A stretch of 64,000 bases of DNA, taken from the NCBI RefSeq assembly GCF_016545825.1, contig NC_052616.1, forward strand, positions 35,702,192 to 35,766,191. The letters run 5' to 3'. Source of the stretch: Eucalyptus grandis (lineage: Eukaryota > Streptophyta > Magnoliopsida > Myrtales > Myrtaceae). This document shows, in pieces, positions 50,958-61,755 of this stretch (positions within the stretch are counted from its first letter, which is position 1; each line of letters begins with the position of its first letter). The notes below the pieces were generated by a model that saw only the letters and a list, made by a program, of their open reading frames with translations, did no database searches and was not told where the DNA came from. The position numbers were made by a program, and so were the translations under genes.

Positions 50958-51735
50958 GTTGGAACGTCTCACGTACCTAATATTTTCTCGATGACTTCGA
51001 AGACTTGTCGGATGACTTGGAAGACTTGGAGAATGATGGAAACTTGTTAAGGAAGTAATTCGTACGGTGAGTGAACTCCCGCTGATCTTCATTACAATGC
51101 CTCCTTTCTTCTCGTTCCTTCTCGTTTTCCTTTCCCCACGAAATAAAAGAAACTTATAAATAAAATTCTGTAATTGTGCCTTCTCTTTTTATCTCTTTTC
51201 TTTGTTTGTAGTTCTTCCTTTTGGCTAAATCCTCTTTTCGAGCTCCACCATCTTCCGTCGGACACCGGCGATCTCTGACAAATGCAAGATCGCCACTTGG
51301 CAAGCAGAGGCGACCGATAGAAGAAGTCCCTAGCGAACCGACGGGCGACGGAGGCCGGCGAGCGGAGGCGATGGACGACCACCGCTGCCGACCGACGCCA
51401 TGGGAACCGGTGGCGTAGCTTCTTCGGGGAACGATTCTCTCCCGAGGTTCCCGGCTTCGTGCGGCTTGCTATATAGATCGGGTAACGCTGGCACATCCAG
51501 TTGTATCGAGTCGATGCAATACTTGAGCGGATTTTGAATTTGATTCGTTTGGTGCTTTGGAGTTGCACGGGAACTTGAAGAATGTGTCGTTGAATTTGTT
51601 CAAGAGACGCTGAATGAGTGTTCTCTTCGGAAGTTTAGTTTGTCGATGCTTGGTAGTGAATTCAATGGTAAGCGACGTTGCACGCTGCAAAATCAGGGAC
51701 AATCCCTAGAAGGTAGGACGATTCTTTCTTTCTTT

Positions 51736-51761
51736 CTAGAGAGAGAGAGAGAGAGAGAGAG
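51736..51761. repeat. (GA)n microsatellite
   Basis: About 13 GA units in the first intron of TAD2 copy 3. Copy 2 has no comparable run at its homologous place near 10290. Confidence 0.9.
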
Positions 51762-54700
51762 CGCTTTTGAGGTGTCTAGGAAATGTAGATGTATAGTAAT
51801 GAAACATAAGCTCCCAGGTACCGATGATAACACTAGAATGAGCAACTTGTAGTTTCTCAAATTAGTTGCTGTTTTCGCTTTAGTGTTGTTAGAGCTATAT
51901 CAGTCTAACGGTAGGTGGAATTTGCATCTCAATTAGAGGTTGAGTGTGCGGTGACAGTCATTTCTGGAAGTTTGTGATCAGAATATTATGGAGGACCTGT
52001 AAGGTATTTATTATATAGCTATGAAACATGCATTCATTCCATAAGTAGCTACATATTGATAATGAAATATATCTATTGCTGGCAACTTGATGCTGCTTTC
52101 CTCTTGAATTGCCTGTATGCATGCATGCCTTAATGAGATAATTTCTTATTCTTATCCTCATATTGTTTTCTCCAAACAAGTAACAAGACCTCTTTGCTTT
52201 TCTTTTAATAGGCGAAACTTGCTTTCGACGGCCTTGAAGTTCCAGTTGGGTAAGAAACTAGTTTTTGGAAAACAGGTGCATTTCAGATATGTTATGTTAT
52301 TTGCTAATTACGATGATTGGTATTTCAGTCTTAATTGGCGAATGATTTCAGATTGTGCTTTATTTGTGTAATACTTTGATTGAACAGCTGTGTGATTGTT
52401 GAGGATGGGCATGTTATTGCAGCAAGAAGAAACCCGACTAGTGAGACACGAAATGTATGATTATCAGTACTTCCCCACCCCTTTCTTTAAATTTTGGCCC
52501 AAAGAGCACTTTGTTATTGCTATGGATTGATACCCTCAAATTATCCACTCGTAGTTTATTATTGATCATTTCATGTTTCTCTCGTAAGTATTTCTTTAAT
52601 AGATGATAAAACAACATTGGACCAAATCTGTTAATGAGTGGATTTCTTTATGCATTATTAGGCTATAAAGGGTGATGTTCCCATTATTCTTTCATAAAAT
52701 ATACTGCTAACAATAACTAAAATCTTGCTTTATTATGCCTAATGTTTCACGTTTTTCATTTGCCATTTTTCTCTGTCTGGAACAATATTATGGTCTTTAT
52801 TTGCTTTTGTGAAGTTCCTACCACTGTTTTTGTAGGCCTTATGTCAGCTAGACTATTGGTATACTCATTTTGGTATAAAAATGCGCCGTGAGCATTGTAT
52901 TGCCTTTTGAGATGTAAGAACCTGCTCCTTGGGACATTTCTTCATACAATGACCATATTTACACATAGTTTAAGCCTGGTTTCTGGTAGAGATCATCTCT
53001 TATGTAATAGTCTATTGCTGTAATCTTTGATAGTTATGCGGTGATGGCACACTGCTATAAATGGTTTTGTGGACAGTAATGAATAGTTGATGCGAAGATT
53101 ATCTGGCCCTTTTAGTATCTTGTGGAGCATAATAAGAAAAAAAAAAAAAAGGTTCCTTGCTATAGGGGTATATATGAAAATACTGTTAGAAAAGTTGGAG
53201 GTGGCTAATCCTATAAGAAGCCTCTTTTTCCATGTAAGATTTGCAGCAACTTCAAGCGAGCAAAACTTGTTGAATTCACGTAGTGTATGCCTTGATCAAT
53301 CTCATATATACTTTCAATCAGTTAGCTTAAAGGAGAACACATTTCTTATGGAATGCATTTTCTGAATTTATGTTGAAACTACGCTAAGGGCAACTGTCTC
53401 TCGACAAAGCTCCTAAGTTTGATATGGTTGCGTTGTTTTCTCCTTGTGCTTTCAAAGGCAACAAGACATGTAGAGATGGAAGCTCTTGATATTGTTCTTG
53501 AATAGTGGCAATGGACTGGATTATTGGCTGCAGAAGTTGCAGAAAAGTTTTCAGTATGCTCTCTTTATGGGACATGTGAACCGCGCATACTGAAAATAAA
53601 TGGAGGTTTGTGGAACTGATTATCCATCTTTTCTGACCTTTTCATTGTTTAAATGGAAGAAAACGGAGTTTCTGAAAACGTCGAGAAGTCATGTTTATAT
53701 TAATTCTTTCTTTTCCTGCTTTATTTCCTTTTTCTTAAATTCTTGGCGACTTGTTTGACATTTCTGTATTCTTTTTATTTGCCCTGAAAGTTACAATTCT
53801 GGGACTTGCTACTTTTTTAGTGCAGTGAGATTTTTTGATGTCTTAACTGATATCATGATTAAATTGAGAAATATAGTATCTTCAAGGAAATGCGATATTT
53901 CAAGTGTGAGGAAATTATGCTTTCGATATGCCAAGGGCCATGTACTTGATAAGGAAATCTCTTTTCGTGTTTGCTAGTTGCAGTTCTTCTTGCATACATG
54001 AGAGCATGTGTTTGCTTGATTGTGGTGTATGGCTTGTGTTTCCAATATAATTTTTCTTCTGTCTGATGCTGCCATGTTCTAACATTATGTGTTAGAAGCT
54101 TGTTTAGAAGTCATCAATTTTTCCCTCAAGACTTTGTAGATGTAAAAGTTAAAACGTAGCGAAACAGGATCTCATTCATTGTGATTTGTAATAGCTAATA
54201 TAGATTGTGGACATTGTTTTTCTGTTTAAGGATTAGATTTAAAAGAACAAGCTCAATTACAGGGGGAAGAAGCAAGAGATTACTGAAGATGCAATTAATA
54301 AAAAATTTAGGGCAAAAACCAACCATGAAAACTCTGGCTTTTAGAGCTTGAAATTTGTAGTTATGCTGCTCTTAGTAATTTGATCATGAGTCAAAAGTAT
54401 TGTGGGAAACATGAGCTAGCTCATTGCCTTTCTGAATACGACATCAAGCAAGAGGATTCATCTTGCAGATAAAGGACTGCCTAGCTCAAGTTCCTTTCTC
54501 TGGAGCTTAAAAACTAGCCCTAATTATTGCATAGTTTCATGATGGAGAGAATGAGACAGTTGTTATAACAGTGAGCGTGGTTCATATGCAATGCTTGGAA
54601 TTTATGGCTGATTGAAACCCATCCTAGCCAATACTAGTAAAGAAGTCATCTCCAAATCTTCTCTCAATCAGATCACCGGTGCCAATATCTCTCTGAACAA

Positions 54701-55855
54701 AAGTTGCCCATCCATATTAAGAGCCCCGAAGTATCACCCTATTTACAAAGTGTTGTTTGTTCTTCGAGGACATTAAGTTTTATGTCAATGATAAATTATA
54801 GAACAACCCTAAGGCATTGTTAAGGTAAAAAATTATAAGCCATAGTTACCCCAAACACACACCTCTTTAAAATCTGATGCTGGAATTTTGCCACGGTCAA
54901 CACCACTTAGTAGAGTTTAGTTACTGTCAATTGAAGCAAATGGTACACTACACAGATAATTTGCTTGCATGAAAAGCTATTTCCTGGAGTAGGCATTTGG
55001 CAAATTTGATATTCTTAGGACCAAAATGTATACGTCTTAAGTTAGACACATTCCTTTATTGGCAAATTTGATTTTGTTCAGATAGTACCTTCTTTTGCAA
55101 AGTGCTTTGTCAATTAGTCTACTAAATTATCTCCAGCATGAAATATGGAAACGTTTTGCTAATGGAACCTGTCTCTGGTTTCAAGCTGATGAGCTAGGTA
55201 AAAATGCAGAATCATTGGAAATATTGGCTAGTTTCCACAGAAATTTCATCTATGTTCCCCCTTTCAAGTGTCTGGCTATTATGAATGTTTCCAACTTTAT
55301 TCTTGTTGCTCTTGCAGGAATGGGAATTCTTGATCAAAGGGTTTCAAATGTTGTGGAGGTATAATGGCATCAGAAGCAATTTCTTCTCCGTGAGATTTTT
55401 ATGAACAAGGAAACCCTAATGGTATGAACGGCAACCGACCATTTTAACCAATTGAATTGTGTATAACAATGTTATAATACTGCTGTTAGCACCTATTTAC
55501 ATGAGGTAACTTAAGGGAAATGATAGTTCTTTTTCAATGGACCCACAGTTAATTACACTTTTTAAGAGGCTTCTATGAGCATAATAGAGCAATTCTACTC
55601 TTTGAACCAAAGTTTGCCTTTTCAATCAATGAAGTTGAGCATTGAGTCTGCTAGCAACATCTTCCTAAAGACCCTTCTGCGGAATAAGTTCTCTTTTCAA
55701 CTCAAATTCTACAGTCTTCCTTGCACTCATCCTCTTCCATATTGATTAAAAAGAATTTGGGAAGATTTTTCTCTTTGTACTTTTAAACCAATTCTCTCAT
55801 ATAGCTGGAAAAGAATTGTTGTTGGGCCTTTCAGTGATTGCATATTATGCTGAAC

Positions 55856-55857
<2 letters not shown>

Positions 55858-55888
<31 letters not shown>
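55858..55888. repeat. (CT)n microsatellite
   Basis: CT run of about 15 units in the last intron of TAD2 copy 3, at the position of the 2771 run in copy 1. Confidence 0.9.
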
Positions 55889-55893
<5 letters not shown>

Positions 55894-58189
55894 ATCGTTC
55901 GCTGTAGTGAAGATATGTTGTTGTATCCTTACATCCAAGAGAAATGAAGCTGGCCCAGAGGAATATCATGTAATGACAGAGCGTTAATGAAATTGCAAGC
56001 ATCCATAAAAAATAAGGTGTTTATCTTGAGATGGTAAGTACGCTATCCAAACTGACGCTAGGAGTGCTCAGCCATTTAATAATTGCTATGCAAATGTGTA
56101 GAATTTGCCCAGGAAACAAAGGTTGAGTTTCAGATGCCCCGTCTCTCTTTTTGCCAATTTTCAGATGCCCTGCTTATCACATGTGGCTTTACTTTAGACT
56201 GGGTATTCCTAGCCACATTGCCATATGAGATTAAGGAAAAAGATGAAGTGTAGTGTCTTCATTGTTGAGAATTCTTTGATTAGACTTGTTTGAGAGAAAT
56301 ATCTTCTTCCTTGATCCCTAACTGCTATACATACATGGTTCTTGGTCGAGCGATTCTTCAATAAGAGCTCTTCGAGTGCAATCAGATCATAATCTTTACA
56401 TGCATCCGAGATAGTTAGTATGCTTTGGAAACTCATTGCATACAGAAAACATGGCCTTGAAATAATTTGTCTTTGTAGTGATAAAATCAATTTGGTTCAT
56501 GTTTCTTCTCTGTTTTGTAGAACCCTATTCCATAAATATCATTTCTCTTTGCCTTTCTTCCCCTTCTTTTCCATTCATTTTTTGTTAATGACATTGTGGA
56601 ATCTATGATTTGTTTATCTTATAGATATGCTAAATGCTAATATTTGATTTTCAGCTTCAAAGCCTCTCAGGTCACGGGTAAATCATGCTTCTCATTAGAT
56701 CTGCCTGCATTGATTCATCCTGTTGAACACTCTCATGCCTTTGCACAACTAGGTAAAACCTTTAAACTTACGATTCCTTTCTTTTATGAACATCATGTAC
56801 ACATGTATGGTGATATGATGCACCTCTGATGCATATCGAATGATTATCAGTTACTCATGCATATAACTAGTGTGTACATGGTGCGACCTTTTATATTATA
56901 GGTTGTGCCAGATTAGGGCACTGTGGCAATGATTCTTGCTGTGACAGTTTGATGGGATACTCATGTTAAGATCAGAGTATACCTATAGCTATAGATTTAC
57001 TTGTATGATTGTTGTCAATCACAATGAGGAAGAACATAAGTCATTGCTCTTCATTACTGATTCTTGGTTTACTCTGATCATAGTGTTCATTGTTCTTATT
57101 CCTCTCAGTTAATCTGTTCATTTGACTATAAGCTATGTCAAACTTTCACTTCAAGGTAGCTCCCACTCTTGAAGTTAACTATTTGCAAGATAACTTTTGA
57201 ACTGTAGTTTTGTGATAAAGCACAAATCTGAATGTGACATTATTGTGCTGGTTCTAGCATAGTAAGATTCTCTCTAGTTTGTGATATGGCAGAAACAATT
57301 AGTGTTAATTATTTTGTCTCAAGACGTTAAAACATTTTAGAAACAGCCCTTTTAAGTGTAGAGATTTGTGTAAATGTTGTTAGCATTCCACGAAGTGTCT
57401 TCAAATGATTGGATGCACTCTGACTGATAATGCATGTGCCATTTACTGCTCTTCTAATCACAGAATTTCGTCAAGGGATCTGAGGAAGGAAGTGTGATGC
57501 ATGTCCATATCAGTTTTTGCCAGGATGTTCATGTGTCTACAAAGGGTTGCAGATGTGATCACCAGTGATTCCATGCTTTAACTTGATTATCAGATTGTTT
57601 AGATAATTTTACAGCATAAACCTATACACGCATCAGTTTTCTGAGGTTAATTTTTGTCTACATATTTTGCGATGTAGTTTGATATGAGTTTTTTGAACTT
57701 TGAGGTAATTCTTGGTGCACTATTGATCATTTTGAGCTTTATGGTTCTGGCCTATGTCATGTGTGATCCGTGACAATGATTATGGATTTCTTGGGAAAGA
57801 ATTGCATTGACTGGATTTGAGCTTCCCAGTTATAACAATTATGTCCTGAACTTGAACTGAAGAAGAAATTCTTTCCCAGCGGCAGGGAAAAAATTCAAGA
57901 ATTCTCTGTTCTTTCTTCAGCATAAATAGTTGAATTTATAGTATTGATGAGTCAATTAATGTCTTGATCATTGTTGACTGAGAAAATCTCAGTGATTTGA
58001 TAGGTCACGTGGAGACCGTGTTTATCACGTGTGGCCCCACAAGTATATTAAAATTTTCATTATTTGCTTGGTCCAGAGCCAATTGGCAGTTGCTTCTTAC
58101 CTCAACGTGCTTTCCTTATTCTTCAATCGGGTACAAGATGCCTCTTTTCTTCTGGTAATGAAAAGTCCAAATTTGAGTTTTTATTTATT

Positions 58190-59956
58190 TATTTATCAAT
58201 TCTAGTTAAACCTAGAAATACAAGAACATTTGCCGAAAAGATGGTAATTTTAGATCATAATCTGTTTATATATTCTTATAAATTTGGGCAGATGTCAGAA
58301 GAATAGATAATCAACCACGTGACAAGCCGAAGTTGACCGGCAGTTATCCATCAAAAGGAAATTTGTGGAAGATAACAAGACCTTGTCTACTTTTAGGAGA
58401 AATGTGAAAGAAGTGGTTGGATGACATGTAAATATTGACAAATCAATATAGACTTCATTTGTTTTGAGAGAAATGAATAATTTGAAAAATATTTTTTAAA
58501 AAAGTGATCACTTGTGTCTTTTCAAATAATTAGTCAATGAAAAATGTTTTCATTATTAACAATAATTTATATCTAAACCTTATCGTTGACGATGAAAATA
58601 TTTTCGTTCATTTATTTTTGTAGGTAATTTAAGCAATCATTTTAAAGAAAATATGTAAAAATTATTCATTTTCTGCAAAATAAACAAAATTTTAATTTCC
58701 TTGCATATGGGGCCCACAATCAGATTAGCGACCCCTTAAATAATTTTAAAAAATAAAATAAACTTTAATATATCTTGATTATTAAATGGACAGAACATGT
58801 ATCGTGTAAAGTGCTTTATTAAATTTGATAAAAAAAAAAATGCTTTATTAAATGTAATTTAGTTGTTGTGGCTTTACTCATTAATTGATGTGCTTTATAA
58901 GTGCATCATTATTTAAATGCAATTAAATAATAAAGTTAACAAAATGACAAACTTAAACTCTTTTCCTTTTTTTTTTTTGGGGGGGGTTTAATTTGTGGAA
59001 AAACTCGATGTCCATGTCAGATTACATGGAAACAATTTACAATTATAATACCTTACCAAAGTATTACAATGGCTGGTGTCAACATTCATATTCATTAGTT
59101 GGGGAAGAACTCTATTAGGAAAATGCTCACTTTACGTGAAGTATACTCACATATGTGATTTTTAATAAAAAAATTATCTCCAATGCATTGAACTTACAGA
59201 AAAATACTCGCACTATTGGAAAGAAGCAAACCAATTATACACGTGTAGACAACATGTCATATTATATTCGGTTGAAAGTACTTCAATGATTTGTGTTTAA
59301 TACATTTTCCTGAGTCAATTAATAATGTGACATGTTGCTTGAAATATAATTATTTTATTTTATATTTACATAAACAAATATAATATTATTGTGATTTTTC
59401 ACTGAATAGCACAACAGTTTGTATGAAAGTCACTTATTAGATATAATTTTTCTATTAAATTTTATAATTCAAGCAGTGCTTCAATGTCAATTCTTTCTAA
59501 TTTATGATAACATTGTTCTGCGATTCTATCATAATAACGTTGAATTATTTTTATGTGTTTTAAGGAAAATAACGATAAACACAGTCCCCCCCTCTCTCTC
59601 ACCCGGGCTACAGCGAAGGTAGCGGCCCGAGTGAGAGAGGGCAGTATTAGGCCCCGGCCCAATGGAGTCAGCACAAGTGGCTCTCATATATCTTTTTCTT
59701 TCTTTTTCTATTGATTGAAAATCCACACTGTGCATGGCAACGCACGAACTTTTTTAAATAAAATACGGTGATTTTCCAAATACAGTTTCTTTTTTCGCTA
59801 GATCAATTTATACTACATAATTTCCATGAAATCAGATTATATTGCAAGATTGACATCAGGGATACCAAATATATTACACGTGCCCAACTGCAGTATAAAC
59901 AAGAAACGGGTCTCCCTAGTTAAACACAGACCAAAAACTGTCAGAAAGATTGAAAT
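58190..59956. other. Intergenic AT-rich
   Basis: No gene is supported. A poly-T/poly-G tract lies at 58967-58986 (T run followed by gggggggg). A phrase tgctttattaaat is repeated at 58811 and 58843. Confidence 0.5.
59586..59643. other. Imperfect inverted repeat (hairpin)
   Basis: ccctctctctcacccgggct pairs with agcggcccgagtgagagagg across a loop of about 12 bases (acagcgaaggt). GC-rich against an AT-rich background. It could be a transposon end or a folded RNA; no neighbouring gene decides. Confidence 0.45.
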
Positions 59957-60852
59957 TCAGACCCAGGTGCCCCTGAGGAGGGCATCAACGGGTGCAATTT
60001 CCCCGAACGTCTCGAGCAGATCGGAACAGGAGGGATCGGCCTCTCCTTCCGCTTTGAGCTCTAACCCCAGCTCCTCCTCTATGTCGTCCGATGCCGATAT
60101 CAGTAGCAACTCACACCCTTCGTAGTTCAGGAAGTACGGCGGGTCGGCCAGGCTGTACCTCAGCTGCCCGAACTGCCCTTGCAGGTGGGCGGGGAACACC
60201 GCCTTGCGCTTGCTCTGGAGTCCCCTTAACTGGGAAGGGCCGGCACCGTGTTGGTCGGGGTTCTTGATCTGGATGAGGAAGGACCCTTCTCTTTCGACGG
60301 TGAGCGACTCCTGGGGCTCCTGCTTCTCATCTTCCGGAGGGAATTCGAGCTTGTATATGAGATGCGTGTGCGCTTTCTTCCCCTTGGATTTGTGTCTCAG
60401 TATGCGGTACACTCCCTCCCCCAACGCTCTGGCTGCAGCCGTGTGGCGGTGTCCCCTTGTGGAAGTGTCGTATTCCTCTGCAAGAAGCAACAAGTCCTAC
60501 TTCAATCACGGTGGCCCTGTCGCTGGAATTGGGGTCGGAGCCTTCCTTGCTGGAGTGAGGATCTTGCTTCTCCTCTACAGGCCTCTCGCCAGACTCAGGA
60601 CGGAGGACTATGTAAAGGCGCTGCACGTCGTCGGCGCCGTGGGCTGCATCTCTCTCCACCTTGGGCCTATAGAAGAAGATCTCCCCTTTTCCTGCAATTA
60701 AAACCCCACAGCAACCTCACTCGTTCACTACCCTCCGCCACCAACTAGCAAACCCCATTCGATTAACAGTAAAAAAGAGACAGAAGCGAGTTTAAAACCT
60801 GAATTTCGACTTCGGGATCAGTCCGGGTCTTCACTTCCTGGCCTTGACCCAT
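59957..60852 (-). pseudogene. Conserved plant protein of unknown function, broken copy
   Basis: Minus strand. Exon 1 is 60852-60799 (MGQGQEVKTRTDPEVEIQ). Exon 2 starts at 60691 (KGEIFFYRPKVERDAAHGAD, DDVQRLYIVLRPESGERPVE) and ends near 60506. The last exon carries EEYDTSTRGHRHTAAARALG, VYRILRHKS, EREGSFLIQIKNPDQHG, LQGQFGQLRYSLADPPYFLN and SASDDIEEELGLELKAEGE, with a stop at 59957. I recall these motifs from an uncharacterised plant family and cannot name a function. Lesions: the exon 2 start reads out of phase by one base (gaaaaggggagatc, one g short of frame); only 19 bases separate ATVIEVG from EEYDTS, too short for an intron, so at least one middle exon is gone while the tail of an intron (ttgcttcttgcag) remains. 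GC content is much higher than in the flanks. Confidence 0.7.
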
Positions 60853-61755
60853 TCCCAGCGCCACTGCCACAACACAAACATGCAGCAGATGCAAATGGAG
60901 GAGAGTTGAGGGCAAACCAGAGTGTTCTGGACCGTGGACACGTTCGCTTCGTAGATAAGCCACGTTTCGGCACCGAAGCCTGCCACGTCTTCGTGTGCGT
61001 TGCTGTCGCCGACCGAGTAGCAGACATGCCGGCGGACAATGTATTGCAGAGGGAATTCGCACGTGTCCCGACGTTTCCTCAGTCCATGGAAACATCACAC
61101 GTTTTGACAGTTTTAACAAGATTTATATCCGAATATCATGGGCATGTTAAAAGTTACTAGCTCTTATAAAAAAAATTAACTGCTCACTTATCAATATTCA
61201 TTTACTTGTTATTTTCATATGCCGGAAATCTCCCCAGAGAAATATGGTTGAATTGATGAAACAAATGCTATATTTTGTCAGGGTGAATAGTACAACCTAT
61301 AAGAGGTTAAACAAGCAGTATGTGGGTTATGAAAAACGTTCCCCGAATGTAAGTCAACAAGTAAATTTTGACGGTTGTATGTATAAAATATTAATAACAA
61401 ATATCATGTGATAGTGGTGCTAATAAAGACAATAATGAACTGGAGAAATAAAATACATAGCAATTTATAGTGGTTCGATTTTATGTTCAAACTTGCGTTT
61501 GCTCTCCAGATAATAGCCTCAACACGGATGGGAGTCCACTATTAATTTTCAAAATAAGTTACAATCAACAAGCGCCTATTAATCAAAAGATCACACAATC
61601 ACAACATTCACACTTGTTATTCATTACCTTAACCAAAAAAAAAAAAAAAAAGACATTCACACTTGTACACTGGATCTTGTCTATATTACAAAGCAGCTTA
61701 ACCTTATGCAGGGAACATCGGATGGAGAACAAAGACATTTTCTAATTACAGATGA
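60853..61755. other. Intergenic upstream of the unknown-function pseudogene
   Basis: 60853-61080 is probably the 5' flank of the minus-strand gene. The rest is AT-rich with an A tract at 61635-61652. No gene seen. Confidence 0.4.

Larger units (their letters stand above)
51400..56698 (+). pseudogene. TAD2: TAD2-like tRNA adenosine deaminase, copy 3
   Basis: The 5'-most complete TAD2 copy. Exons: 51400-51482, 52212-52249 (AKLAFDGLEVPVG), 52388-52454 (CVIVEDGHVIAARRNPTSET), 53458 to about 53590 (TRHVEMEALDIVLE*WQW, then GTCEPRI), 55318-55421 (CCGGIMASEAI) and 56655-56698 (SKPLRSRVNHASH, stop). Lesions: exon 1 is degenerate with TAG in the LAI* region; the HAE motif reads HVE; TAG 53503-53505 replaces a Gln; the PCxxC cysteines are lost because the gene is cut at CEPRI by a deletion joining 53590 to the intron after the EVYY exon; TGA lies near 55329 and again near 55390. 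Not functional. Homology to copy 1 continues to about 58180. Confidence 0.87.

Noticed and set aside
50482..51050. Plus-strand frames of 143 and 183 codons beside the methyltransferase start
   Set aside because: They are the antisense of the right inverted-repeat arm, with no family resemblance.
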